Source: JBBINE01 sp037444025 (GTDB lineage Bacteria; Patescibacteriota; Minisyncoccia; UBA6257; HR35). From it: a stretch of DNA of 30,094 nucleotides. Under the pieces are notes generated by a model, which was not told the origin of the DNA, ran no database searches, and was given only the letters and a program-made list of their open reading frames with translations. Positions 21,475-30,044 of the stretch are shown here, piece after piece. Position 1 is the first letter of the stretch. Every line of letters begins with the position of its first letter. Location of the stretch: assembly GCA_037444025.1 (NCBI GenBank), contig JBBINE010000012.1:1-30094 (forward strand), given 5' to 3'. The position numbers and the translations under genes were made by a program.

Positions 21475-23394
21475 ATGAAAGGAGATTATCGAGCAGAACA
21501 TATTCAGATTTTAGAAGGAATTGAAGCAGTTAGGAAAAGACCGGGTATGTACATTGGAGGAACTGGGAGTGAAGGACTTCATCATTTGATTTGGGAAGTA
21601 GTAGCTAACGCTGTTGATGAGGCTCTTATGGGCTACGCTAAAAATATTGATGTTATTTTAGAAGGGAAAAGAGTAACGGTCTCAGATGACGGTCGGGGTA
21701 TCCCAGTTGATTTACACCCTCAAACAAAAAAATCAGCCTTAGAAACAGTTTTAACCAAACTCCATGCCGGAGGTAAATTTGATACTAAAATTTATAAATC
21801 TGCTGGCGGTCTACACGGTGTTGGTATTAGTGTAGTTAATGCTTTATCTCGATATCTTAAAGCGGTAATTTATCGTGATGGTTTTGTTTGGTTCCAAGAA
21901 TATAAACAAGGAAAACCAATTACAGAGCTTAAAAGAGGTAAAAAAACAGAAGCAACAGGAACATCTATTACTTTTGAACCAGATCCAGAAATATTTTCTG
22001 AAATTAAATTTGAAAGAAAAAAAATCTTAGATTATTTAAGGCATCAAGCTTATTTGACTAAAAACCTAAGGATTAATTTTTATGAGAAAGAAGGTAATTT
22101 TTCCTATAGTTTTTATTTTGAAAAAGGTTTGATTGCTTTTATGAGACATTTACTGAATAATAAAAAATCGATAATTAATGATTATCTTTTTTTTACTAAT
22201 GATCAAAATGGTTTGACTTCTCTTCAAAAAGAGGAAAATTTTTATATTGAAACATGTTTTACTTATTTAGACAATCAGGACACAGCAGAATATGCCTTTA
22301 CTAATAATATTATTAATCCAGAGGGAGGTGTTCATTTAGTTGGATTTCGTTATGGTTTGTTAAAAGCTATTAACAAAGTAGGAAGTGAATTAGGGATTAT
22401 TAAAAATAAAATTAATCTATCGGTTGATGATATAAGAGGAGGGTTGTTAGCAATTATTTCTATTAGAATACCTGAACCACAATTTGAAGGACAAACGAAA
22501 TCAAAATTAGGTAATCCAGAAGTTCGAGGATTGGTCGAAGAATTTATTTTTCGTCAGTTTGAAGAATATCTTCATAAAAATACCAACAAAGCAAAAGAAA
22601 TTATCAATCGAATAATTTTAAATGCTGAAGCAAGAAAAGCAGCTCGTTCAGCTAGGGAAGCAATTTTTAAAAAAAGAATTCAAACAGGATTGGCTTTATC
22701 AGGTAAATTAGCTGATTGTTCTTCTCGTGATCCTTCTAAAAGAGAAATTTTTGTTGTTGAAGGAGATAGTGCTGGTGGAAGTGCTAAACAAGGGAGAGAT
22801 AGGACTTTTCAAGCAGTTTTGCCCTTAAGAGGTAAAATTTTAAACGTAGAGAAGTCTAGTTTAGATAAAATACTAAAATCTCAAGAAATAAAAGATTTAA
22901 TTATTAGTTTAGGAACAGGTTTTGGTAAAGAGTTTAACATAGAAAATTTAAGATATTCGAAAATTATTATAGCTTCTGATGCTGATTCTGATGGTAATCA
23001 TATAAGAACTTTGTTGCTTACTTTACTTTATCGTTATTTTCGTCCTTTAATTCAAAACGGTTTTGTTTATATTGCTCAGCCTCCTTTATATAAAATTCAA
23101 ACCGGCAAAGAGGTTTACTATGCTTATAGCGATGAAGAAAAAGAAAAAATTATCAAGAATCTTTCTGGTAAAAAAAATATAGATGTCCAAAGATATAAAG
23201 GATTAGGAGAAATGAACCCCGAGGAATTATGGGAAACCACTATGGATCCTCAAAAACGAATTTTAAAACAGGTTACCTTACAAGATGCCGAAGAAGCTGA
23301 AAGAATTTTTTCTATTTTAATGGGCCAAGAAGTCGAACCACGAAAAAATTTTATTGAAACTTATGCTAAGGAAGTTAAAAATCTTGATATATGA
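21475..23394 (+). CDS. gyrB: DNA gyrase subunit B
   Basis: ATPase subunit of the type IIA topoisomerase that adds negative supercoils; it works with GyrA, not in this window. The GHKL ATPase part shows LEGIEAVRKRPGMYIGG, EVVANAVDEAL (Asn about residue 44), VSDDGRGIPV and GGLHGVGISVVNALS (about 110-124). The transducer and TOPRIM parts show VVEGDSAGGSAKQGRDR (about 425-441), LPLRGKILNVEK and ASDADSDGNHIRTLLLT (about 500-516). The end, QRYKGLGEMNPEELWETTMD, is the GyrB tail motif. The 639 residues match GyrB without the E. coli insert. ParE is the alternative; the sequence favours GyrB and only one such gene is seen here. Confidence 0.93.
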   Translation: MKGDYRAEHIQILEGIEAVRKRPGMYIGGTGSEGLHHLIWEVVANAVDEALMGYAKNIDVILEGKRVTVSDDGRGIPVDLHPQTKKSALETVLTKLHAGGKFDTKIYKSAGGLHGVGISVVNALSRYLKAVIYRDGFVWFQEYKQGKPITELKRGKKTEATGTSITFEPDPEIFSEIKFERKKILDYLRHQAYLTKNLRINFYEKEGNFSYSFYFEKGLIAFMRHLLNNKKSIINDYLFFTNDQNGLTSLQKEENFYIETCFTYLDNQDTAEYAFTNNIINPEGGVHLVGFRYGLLKAINKVGSELGIIKNKINLSVDDIRGGLLAIISIRIPEPQFEGQTKSKLGNPEVRGLVEEFIFRQFEEYLHKNTNKAKEIINRIILNAEARKAARSAREAIFKKRIQTGLALSGKLADCSSRDPSKREIFVVEGDSAGGSAKQGRDRTFQAVLPLRGKILNVEKSSLDKILKSQEIKDLIISLGTGFGKEFNIENLRYSKIIIASDADSDGNHIRTLLLTLLYRYFRPLIQNGFVYIAQPPLYKIQTGKEVYYAYSDEEKEKIIKNLSGKKNIDVQRYKGLGEMNPEELWETTMDPQKRILKQVTLQDAEEAERIFSILMGQEVEPRKNFIETYAKEVKNLDI

Positions 23395-23935
23395 AAATTA
23401 TTTAAGTTTCTTATTTTCTATCTTGTGCTTTCTTTTTTTTATTAAAAAAATCCCTTTTCTTCTATTTTTAACTGGTTTTTTGGGAGGATGGAATATTTGG
23501 GGTAGTTTAGGTCAGGCTTTTTTTTGGGGGTTTATTTTTTTGCCTTTATTTTTAGTTGTTACTAATGAGATCAATTTTCCTTTTTATATACTTTTGATAA
23601 GTATTTTTCTTTTATTTTTTTTGGTGTTTAAAAAAATAAAATATTTTGATTGGTTAATTTTGTTTTTCTCTTTTCTTATGAATTTTTATTTGCTTTCTAT
23701 GGATTATTATTTTCTTTTACTGTTTCCAATAATAATATTATTTTGGTTGGTTTATTTTAGAGGAAAAAATTTATTCTCTACTTTAATTAGTGTTTTGTTC
23801 TTTTTTGAGTTTATTTTTGCTTTAATGTTTTTTCATTTTTCTTTTATTCAAAAAACAATCATAGTCTTTTTATTGTTTTTAATTTTTCACTATGTTATAA
23901 TTAAAAATTATGAATCTTATTCCTATAGTTATTGA
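23363..23935 (+). CDS. Multi-pass membrane protein of unknown function between gyrB and clpP
   Basis: The 190-residue product is almost entirely hydrophobic, with about six predicted transmembrane helices: for example FLFSILCFLFFI, FFWGFIFLPLFLVV, YILLISIFLLFFLVF, LILFFSFLMNFYLL, YYFLLLFPIIILFWLVYF and a helical end FIQKTIIVFLLFLIFHYVI. No known motif is recognised. The ATG at 23363 overlaps the gyrB end by 32 bases; TTG codons at 23354 and 23384 are alternatives. The tail overlaps clpP by 26 bases and contains the clpP promoter. T-rich DNA can mimic such frames, but the open frame spans the entire gyrB-clpP gap and several charged loops sit between helices, which favours a true gene. Confidence 0.6.
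   Translation: MLRKLKILIYENYLSFLFSILCFLFFIKKIPFLLFLTGFLGGWNIWGSLGQAFFWGFIFLPLFLVVTNEINFPFYILLISIFLLFFLVFKKIKYFDWLILFFSFLMNFYLLSMDYYFLLLFPIIILFWLVYFRGKNLFSTLISVLFFFEFIFALMFFHFSFIQKTIIVFLLFLIFHYVIIKNYESYSYSY
23873..23901 (+). promoter_or_regulatory. clpP promoter, near-leaderless, inside the preceding gene
   Basis: TTGTTT (23873-23878), a 17-base spacer, then TATAAT (23896-23901) preceded by TGT as an extended -10. The hexamer ends 8 bases before the clpP ATG at 23910, predicting a start near 23908. Confidence 0.65.
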
Positions 23936-24497
23936 AAAAACTCAATATGGAGAGAGAGCTTACGATATTTATTCTAGACTTTTGAAAGAAAGAATTATTT
24001 TTTTGGGTACTCCTATTAATGATGTCGTGGCTAACAGTATTATTGCTCAGCTTCTTTTTTTAGAACATGAAGATCCCCAAAAAGATATTCATTTTTATAT
24101 TCACAGTCCTGGAGGTGAGCTTCATTCAGCTTTAGCTATTTATGATACTATGCAATTTATTAAACCTGATGTAGAAACCATAGGAATAGGAATTGTAGCT
24201 TCAGCAGCTTCTCTTCTTTTAGCTGCTGGAACTAAAGGTAAAAGATATGCTTTACCTAATACAGAAATTCTCCTGCATCAAGTAATGGCAGGGCCATTAG
24301 GTGGTCAAGCCACAGAGATAGAAATCGCAGCTAAGGAAATTTTAAAATTAAAGGATAGGGTAAATAGAATTTTAACAGAACATACCGGACAACCTCTAGA
24401 GAAAATTGAAAAAGATACGGATAGAGATTTTTGGATGTCAGCTGAAGAAGCAAAAGAATACGGAATTATTGATAAAATTATTACTCGAAGAAGTTAG
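23910..24497 (+). CDS. clpP: ATP-dependent Clp protease proteolytic subunit
   Basis: Forms the tetradecameric serine-protease chamber fed by Clp ATPases. The 195-residue protein has the family start (PIVIEKTQYGERAYDIYSRL), the oxyanion/handle region (HSPGGELHSALAIYDTMQF) and the catalytic triad Ser98 (GIVASAASLL), His123 (LLHQ) and Asp173 (DTDRDFWMSAEEA). The common 'QAASMGA' around the serine reads VASAASL, a mild change. A short N-terminal propeptide, if any, is minimal. Downstream, the pilin-like gene converges 5 bases after the stop. Confidence 0.95.
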   Translation: MNLIPIVIEKTQYGERAYDIYSRLLKERIIFLGTPINDVVANSIIAQLLFLEHEDPQKDIHFYIHSPGGELHSALAIYDTMQFIKPDVETIGIGIVASAASLLLAAGTKGKRYALPNTEILLHQVMAGPLGGQATEIEIAAKEILKLKDRVNRILTEHTGQPLEKIEKDTDRDFWMSAEEAKEYGIIDKIITRRS

Positions 24498-24502
24498 GTA
24501 AT

Positions 24503-24955
24503 TTATGGAAGAGAAGAGGTAATAATAAAAGCTCCTGATGTGGGAATCAATATCAATCTATATTTATTCTCATTGATCATACCTATTTTAATTTGAGTAG
24601 AAGTAGTTTCCCCAGTCAGTTTTTTAAAATATATCTCTTTGGTAGCGAAATCGTAAAAAGTTGCTTCAACAGGTAAATTAAAAGCTTCCTTTATCGAAGA
24701 AGTATTATTTAATAAATAAATATAATCAGAGGTAGTACTATTGTTAACTAAATAAACTCCCCAAGCACTATTTTCTTCTCCTATAGTTGCTTTTTCTTTA
24801 GCAAGTTTTAATACAGAAACAACTAATGAAACTGACTCTTCTAAAATGAAATCTCCACGAGAAAAATTACTAAACCAAAAAGAAGAAAAAGAAATAATTA
24901 AACCGAAAATAATTACCACCAATAAAATTTCTATAAAAGTAATTCCTTTTTTCAT
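24503..24955 (-). CDS. Type IV pilin-like protein (GspH/pseudopilin type)
   Basis: The prepilin signal is clear: a short basic leader MKKG, the cleavage site G/I, then ITFIEILLVVIIFGLIISF with Glu at position 5 of the mature protein, as needed for pilus assembly. The following 120 residues form a small, mostly beta globular head with Ser/Thr-rich loops (NNSTTSDYIYLLNNTSS) and an end typical of GspH-like minor pilins (IPTSGAFIITSSLP). No Cys pair is seen. It reads opposite to the adjacent pilus genes and diverges from the membrane gene at 24973 over 17 bases, suggesting shared promoter DNA. Whether it is the major or a minor pilin cannot be decided. Confidence 0.8.
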   Translation of the reverse strand: MKKGITFIEILLVVIIFGLIISFSSFWFSNFSRGDFILEESVSLVVSVLKLAKEKATIGEENSAWGVYLVNNSTTSDYIYLLNNTSSIKEAFNLPVEATFYDFATKEIYFKKLTGETTSTQIKIGMINENKYRLILIPTSGAFIITSSLP

Positions 24956-24972
24956 TTAAAATTTAATTAATA

Positions 24973-25623
24973 ATGAATTATTTTAATCAAATTTCTCGTT
25001 TTTACCAAATTGATATATATGCTGTTTTTTCTACTTTTTTTCTTTTTTTTATTTTAGTGGTTAATGTAGTAAATAAGTTAAATAAATTTAATTTTTTCAA
25101 AAAAAAATTTTCTTTAATCAGAATTTATTATTTTATTTTTTATATTTTGATTTTAGCTTTTTTAGGATATTCTTTGTTTTTGATGAGAATGCAGTATGAA
25201 GTATGGAAAATGAATCCCATCTCTAAATATATTCTTCCTCCTTATCAGGATATTAGCTATTTTTGGGGATATTCTCTTTTTCATTATTTTCGAGATTTTT
25301 ATTTCAGATTGTTAGGAGCTCTGCTTTCTTTAGTTGTTATTTTTCTAATCAATTTTAGTTTAAAAAGAGATGTTTTTTACGATGAGGAAAAAATACTAGT
25401 GCCTTTACTCAATTTGTTTTTTTCCTTTCCTTATAATATTTTTTTTGTCATGAGTGGATTTTTTATGTTATTATTAATAATAATGGTCAAAATATTTATT
25501 AATCCTCAAAATTTATTTCGTTACTATTCTTTTAAAAACTATTGGTTGCTATGGGCCACTGTACTTTTTATGGTTCAACCTCTTTTTATTTCTAATTATT
25601 ATTTTTTACAATATAGGCCATGA
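24973..25623 (+). CDS. Membrane protein of unknown function, first gene of the pilus operon
   Basis: The 216-residue protein has about five hydrophobic segments (VFSTFFLFFILVVNVV, YYFIFYILILAFLGYSLFL, LLGALLSLVVIFLINF, FFVMSGFFMLLLIIMV and WLLWATVLFMVQPLFI) joined by Lys/Arg/Tyr-rich loops such as LPPYQDISYFWGYSLFHYFRDF. It lacks the aspartate motifs of prepilin peptidases. Its last 4 bases overlap pilB (ATGA), so it is co-translated with the pilus motor and may be a species-specific platform or assembly protein; that is inference from position. A TAAAAT at 24957-24962, 10 bases before the ATG, may be its -10. Confidence 0.62.
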   Translation: MNYFNQISRFYQIDIYAVFSTFFLFFILVVNVVNKLNKFNFFKKKFSLIRIYYFIFYILILAFLGYSLFLMRMQYEVWKMNPISKYILPPYQDISYFWGYSLFHYFRDFYFRLLGALLSLVVIFLINFSLKRDVFYDEEKILVPLLNLFFSFPYNIFFVMSGFFMLLLIIMVKIFINPQNLFRYYSFKNYWLLWATVLFMVQPLFISNYYFLQYRP

Positions 25624-27323
25624 TTTTACCTCCCGAGGATATAAAAAATATTTTAATTAAAAGAGGAATTATTGAAGAACAAACTTGGCAAGAAATAGAA
25701 AAAGAAAGTAAAAGATTAAACCTAAGCCCAGTTGATATTCTTTTAAGCAGAAGGATAGTGGATATTGATTTTTTTTACAATATTCTTGCTGAAGAAATAA
25801 AAATTCCTAGAGCAAAAATTAGGGGAGTAGATATTCCTTCCAATATCTTAGTCATTATACCTGAAAAAATAGCCTTCGAAAAAAAATTAATTCCTTTTTC
25901 TATAGAAGGTAATATTCTAAAAGTAGCTATGGCTAATCCACAAGATATTGAGACTATTAGTATTTTAGAGGAGATTTCAAAAATGAAAATAGAACCCTTT
26001 TTAGCTACTCCCCAAGAAATTCAATACGCTTTAGTTAACTATCAAAAACTTTATCGAGAAGAATATGAAAGATTGTTACAGTCAGACAGAGATTTTATTA
26101 TTACTAAAAAATACGAAAGTGAAAGTGATATTATTAAATTATTTGATAATCTTTTGGGATATGCTATTGGAACCAATGCTTCAGATATTCATATCGAAGC
26201 TTTAGAAGAGGAAGTTCTTATTAGGTTTAGAATTGATGGTATTTTAAGGGAGATGATGAAATTTCCTAAAAAAATATTAGATCCTTTAATTGCCAGAATT
26301 AAAGTTTTAAGTGATCTTCCTCTTGATGAACACTTTAGACCTTTAGATGGAAGATTTAAAGCAAAAATAGGTGATTTTGAATTTGATATTAGAGTAGCGG
26401 TAATGCCTACTGTTTACGGAGAAAAGGCTGTTCTTAGAATTTTATCAGGGGCAGTTCAAGCTACTTCTTTAGAAGAATTAGGAGTTAATGAAGATGTGGA
26501 ACAAAAAATAGAATCTTCCATTAGGAGGACATTTGGTATGATTTTAGTAACAGGTCCAACTGGTTCAGGTAAGACCACTACTCTCTATACCTTGATTAAT
26601 ATGCTTAATAACCCAGGTGTTAATATTGTTACCATAGAAGATCCTGTTGAATACGCTATTCTAAGAGTTAATCAGACCCAGGTTAACAATAAAGTTGGTT
26701 TAAATTTTGCTTCAGCTTTAAGAGCTTTTTTGAGACAAGATCCTAACGTTATAATGGTTGGTGAAATCAGAGATCAAGAAACAGCTGAAGTTGCTACTCA
26801 AGCAGCTTTAACAGGACATTTAGTTCTTTCTACGTTGCATACTAATAATGCTGTTACTGCTATTTCTAGGTTAATTGATTTAGGAGTTCCTCATTATCTT
26901 GTAGCCGATAGTTTAGTTGCAGTTTTAGGACAAAGATTAGTCAGAAAAATATGTTTAGATTGTATTATTTCTGAAGATACCACTGCTTCGCAAAGAAAAA
27001 TAATTATAGAACAGTTAAAATCTTTGAATTTACCAAACGAAGATTTGGAAAGCTATGAAGCAAGACTTCCTCAAAATATTTATCGAGGAAAAGGTTGTTT
27101 ATCTTGTGGTTATACGGGCTATAGAGGAAGAGTTGGCATTTTTGAAATTGTTGTTATTGAAGAGGAGTTAAAAGAGTTGATTGCGAGTAAAGATTTTTCT
27201 TTCGAGAAGATAAATTCTGTTATTAGACATCATGGTTATCGAAGTATGTTTGAAGATGCTTTAGATAAAATTTCGGTCGGTATTACCACCTTAGAAGAAG
27301 CTTTAAGAGTTATTAGAGAATGA
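25620..27323 (+). CDS. pilB: Type IV pilus assembly/type II secretion ATPase (PilB/GspE)
   Basis: Cytoplasmic hexameric ATPase that drives pilus extension. The 567-residue protein has the N-terminal GspE domain (about 1-150, IPENIAFEKKLIPF-like stretch IPEKIAFEKKLIPFSIEG), then the core with DIHIEALEEEVLIRFRIDG, Walker A GPTGSGKTT (312-320), Asp box TIEDPVEY, Walker B VMVGEIRD-like IMVGEIRDQETAEVA (about 378-392) and His box TGHLVLSTLHTNN. A zinc module is formed by two CxxC pairs (about 444/447 and 492/495), followed by GYRGRVGIFEIVV. PilT would lack the N-domain and zinc site, so PilB is the better name. ATGA overlaps join it to both neighbours. Confidence 0.93.
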   Translation: MILPPEDIKNILIKRGIIEEQTWQEIEKESKRLNLSPVDILLSRRIVDIDFFYNILAEEIKIPRAKIRGVDIPSNILVIIPEKIAFEKKLIPFSIEGNILKVAMANPQDIETISILEEISKMKIEPFLATPQEIQYALVNYQKLYREEYERLLQSDRDFIITKKYESESDIIKLFDNLLGYAIGTNASDIHIEALEEEVLIRFRIDGILREMMKFPKKILDPLIARIKVLSDLPLDEHFRPLDGRFKAKIGDFEFDIRVAVMPTVYGEKAVLRILSGAVQATSLEELGVNEDVEQKIESSIRRTFGMILVTGPTGSGKTTTLYTLINMLNNPGVNIVTIEDPVEYAILRVNQTQVNNKVGLNFASALRAFLRQDPNVIMVGEIRDQETAEVATQAALTGHLVLSTLHTNNAVTAISRLIDLGVPHYLVADSLVAVLGQRLVRKICLDCIISEDTTASQRKIIIEQLKSLNLPNEDLESYEARLPQNIYRGKGCLSCGYTGYRGRVGIFEIVVIEEELKELIASKDFSFEKINSVIRHHGYRSMFEDALDKISVGITTLEEALRVIRE

Positions 27324-28564
27324 ATGTTTTTAGATTCAAAGCTTATGACAACAAAGGAGTGTTGCATAGTGGTAATATTTATATGTCTAGCGAAGATGAA
27401 GTTGTTGCTTTTTTAGTTAGAAATAGTTTAACCCCCCTAGAAGTAAAGCCTCTGCCTCAAAATATTTTTTACCGACTTTCTTTTAGGTTTTTTTCACGAA
27501 TAACTTTTCAGCAGAAAATTTTTTTAATTAGGAATCTATATTTAATTTTAAAATCTGGATTAGGATTAGAAAAAGGTATTAATGCTTTAATAGAACAAAG
27601 CAAAGGTGGATTGAAAGATTTTCTTTTTTATTTGAATTATTCTATCCAAAGAGGTGATCCTATTTATAAAGCATTTGCTTCTTTTCCTCACGCTTTTTCA
27701 ATTATCGAAGTTGAAACCCTAAAATCAGGAGAAATTTCAGGAAATTTGTTAGAAAATTTAGAAAGATGGGGAGAAAATTTAGAGAGACAAAGACAAATAA
27801 GAAACGAGATAATTTCCAATCTTTTATATCCAGCTATTGTTTTAATGCTTTCTTTTGCTGTTATAATTCTTTTAATAACTTTTGTTCTTCCTAGGGTTGG
27901 TTTGCTTTTAAGGGAGACGATAAGTAAACCTCCGTTGTTTACCAGGTTTCTTCTTTCTCTTAGCTCTTTTATTAACAGCAACTTAGCTTTTTTTATTTAT
28001 GCCAATATTTTATTTTTATTAATTTTAATTATTTTATTTTCTCTAAGAAGAACTAGAATTATAATGTTTGATATTATTATTCGTTTACCGCTTTTTTCTA
28101 AAATTTACCTCTATTTAAGTCTTAGCCAAGCTCTTTTTGTTATGTATTCACTGTTAAAATCGGGAATTTCTTTAGTTTACTCGTTAGAATTAAGTGCTAA
28201 CTCTATTTTCCATCCTCGAGTAAAAAGGTCTCTTCGCAATGTAGCTAATTCTTTAAAAAGAGGTAAAAAATTAAGTGATGCTTTAAGGGAAGAAAAAGAT
28301 TTACCTCAGTTTCTTTCTAGTATTTTAGGAATAGCTTCAGAAACAGGATCTTTAGAAGAAACAATAAAAGTAACAGAAAATTACTACATGGAAGAATTTA
28401 GATCAATAGTAAGAAATGTGTTGAATCTTTTACAACCTGCTCTTTTAATTTTTGTTGGTTTTATTGTTGGTTTTACTGCTATCGGTGTTATTGTTCCTAT
28501 TTATCAACAAATTTCTTCCCAGCTTCAAATAGAAAGAGGCGGTGGTTTAGGTCAGGTTCCTTAA
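27320..28564 (+). CDS. pilC: Type IV pilus inner-membrane platform protein (PilC/GspF)
   Basis: The inner-membrane platform that couples PilB to the growing pilin fibre. The 414 residues contain two GspF repeats: FLIRNLYLILKSGLGLEKGIN (about 72 on) and LFVMYSLLKSGISLVYSLEL (about 272 on), each followed by the family's 'Gxxlxxal' segment (RGDPIYKAFASFP; RGKKLSDALREEKDLP). Membrane helices follow each repeat (AIVLMLSFAVIILLITFVLP; LLIFVGFIVGFTAIGVIVPIY). Length is typical (about 400). It overlaps pilB by 4 bases. The lysS gene follows after 18 bases. Confidence 0.92.
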   Translation: MNVFRFKAYDNKGVLHSGNIYMSSEDEVVAFLVRNSLTPLEVKPLPQNIFYRLSFRFFSRITFQQKIFLIRNLYLILKSGLGLEKGINALIEQSKGGLKDFLFYLNYSIQRGDPIYKAFASFPHAFSIIEVETLKSGEISGNLLENLERWGENLERQRQIRNEIISNLLYPAIVLMLSFAVIILLITFVLPRVGLLLRETISKPPLFTRFLLSLSSFINSNLAFFIYANILFLLILIILFSLRRTRIIMFDIIIRLPLFSKIYLYLSLSQALFVMYSLLKSGISLVYSLELSANSIFHPRVKRSLRNVANSLKRGKKLSDALREEKDLPQFLSSILGIASETGSLEETIKVTENYYMEEFRSIVRNVLNLLQPALLIFVGFIVGFTAIGVIVPIYQQISSQLQIERGGGLGQVP

Positions 28565-28570
28565 ATTAAT

Positions 28571-28576
28571 TAAAAT
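28571..28576 (+). promoter_or_regulatory. -10-like box of lysS
   Basis: TAAAAT ends 6 bases before the lysS ATG, which would put the transcription start at the A of the ATG itself. The surrounding DNA is nearly all A/T, so this could be chance. Confidence 0.3.
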
Positions 28577-28582
28577 ATAAAA

Positions 28583-30037
28583 ATGGACAAAAAAGAAAAA
28601 TTATTTTTTGTCAAAAAATTAAACCTTAATCCTTTTCCTGAAAAAATTCCTCCCCTGGTAAAACTTGATAAATTTTCTGCTAAATTTCAAAGTTTTATAA
28701 AAAACAAGAAAAAAGTTTGGCTAGGAGGAAGAATAATGGCTGTTAGAGAACATGGCAAAATATCTTTTATTAAAATACAAAGTTTTGATTCCAGTATTCA
28801 AATCATTCTTAAAGAAAATTTAACCAAAGATTATAAACTAGCGTTGAAACTTATTGATATCGGAGATTTTTTTGCTTTTCAGGGACAAGCTTTTTTACCT
28901 CAAACCAAAGAAAAAAGTTTGCTTGCTGATAATTGGTTTTTACTTTCAAAGTCAATTAAAAATTTTCCTAAAGAATACTATAAGGTAAAAGACGAAGAAC
29001 TTCTTGTTCGTTCTCCTTATTTAAGAACTATCTTTTACCAAGATGACAGGAGAATTTTTTACTTGCGTTTTTGGTTGATTCAGAAATTAAGAGAAATTTT
29101 ATGGAAAGAAGGATTTTTAGAAGTAGAAACACCTATTCTTCAGAGTCATTACGGTGGTGCTTTGGCTAAACCGTTTATTACTTATTTAGAAGCCCTCAAA
29201 GAAAAACTTTATTTAAGAATAGCACCAGAAATTTATTTGAAAAAAATGATTGTTGGTGGTTTTGAAAAAATATTTGAAATTGGAAAAAATTTTAGAAATG
29301 AAGGAGTAGATCGAGAACATAATCCTGAGTTTACCATGATGGAACTATACTGGGCTTATCAAGATAGAGAAGGATTAATGAAATTTACTCAGAAAATAAT
29401 TCAAAGATTGATCCAATTTTATAATCAGTTTCAAAACAGATCTAATTCTTTTAAAATAAAATTTAAAGATCAGGTAATTGATTTTTCTGGTGAATGGAAA
29501 GTTTTTCAATACATCAATCTTATTAAAGAAAAAACGGGTTTAGATTATTTTAGTAATGATTTAAAGGACTTTTTAAATTTTGCTGAAAAAGAAAAGATTC
29601 AATTTAATCCTAAAATAATCACTAAAGGAAAGATTGTTGACGAAATTTTTAAAAAATTGATAAGACCACAGTTAATCCAACCAACATTTTTAATTGATCA
29701 TCCTAAAGATATTTCACCTTTAGCTAAAGCGAATGATCAAGATTTGAGATTAACCTCAAGGTTTCAAATATATATAGGCGGTTTTGAGGTTGCTAATGCT
29801 TTTGCTGAGTTGAATGATCCCATCGATCAAAAAGAAAGATTTGAAGAAAATTTTAAATTATTAAAAAAAGGAGAAGTTGAAGCCCACCCTTATGACGAAA
29901 CTTTTATCGAAGCTTTAGAATATGGAATGCCACCCACAGCTGGTTTAGGGATTGGCTTAGATAGGTTATTGACCATTATTTTAAATCAAAAATCTGTTCA
30001 GGATATTATTTATTTTCCTTTAATTAAAAGAAAATAA
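28583..30037 (+). CDS. lysS: Lysyl-tRNA synthetase, class II
   Basis: Charges tRNA-Lys with lysine. The N-terminal OB fold for the anticodon is visible (VWLGGRIMAVREHGKISFIKIQ, about residues 47-68). The catalytic class II domain shows motif 1 (FLEVETPILQSHYGGALAKPF), motif 2 (FEIGKNFRNEGVDREHNPEFTMMELYWAY, about 229-258) and motif 3 (GMPPTAGLGIGLDRL, ending near residue 461). The motif 2 and 3 residues are those of LysS rather than AspS or AsnS, for instance EFTMMELYWAY. At 484 residues it is near the usual 490-505. A short spacing from pilC suggests read-through, although a -10-like box is present. Confidence 0.93.
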   Translation: MDKKEKLFFVKKLNLNPFPEKIPPLVKLDKFSAKFQSFIKNKKKVWLGGRIMAVREHGKISFIKIQSFDSSIQIILKENLTKDYKLALKLIDIGDFFAFQGQAFLPQTKEKSLLADNWFLLSKSIKNFPKEYYKVKDEELLVRSPYLRTIFYQDDRRIFYLRFWLIQKLREILWKEGFLEVETPILQSHYGGALAKPFITYLEALKEKLYLRIAPEIYLKKMIVGGFEKIFEIGKNFRNEGVDREHNPEFTMMELYWAYQDREGLMKFTQKIIQRLIQFYNQFQNRSNSFKIKFKDQVIDFSGEWKVFQYINLIKEKTGLDYFSNDLKDFLNFAEKEKIQFNPKIITKGKIVDEIFKKLIRPQLIQPTFLIDHPKDISPLAKANDQDLRLTSRFQIYIGGFEVANAFAELNDPIDQKERFEENFKLLKKGEVEAHPYDETFIEALEYGMPPTAGLGIGLDRLLTIILNQKSVQDIIYFPLIKRK

Positions 30038-30044
30038 TCTTCTC

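Noticed and set aside
24973..25623. The membrane gene as a prepilin peptidase
   Set aside because: No pair of conserved aspartates in a GxGD-type motif and no N-terminal cysteine zinc motif is present.
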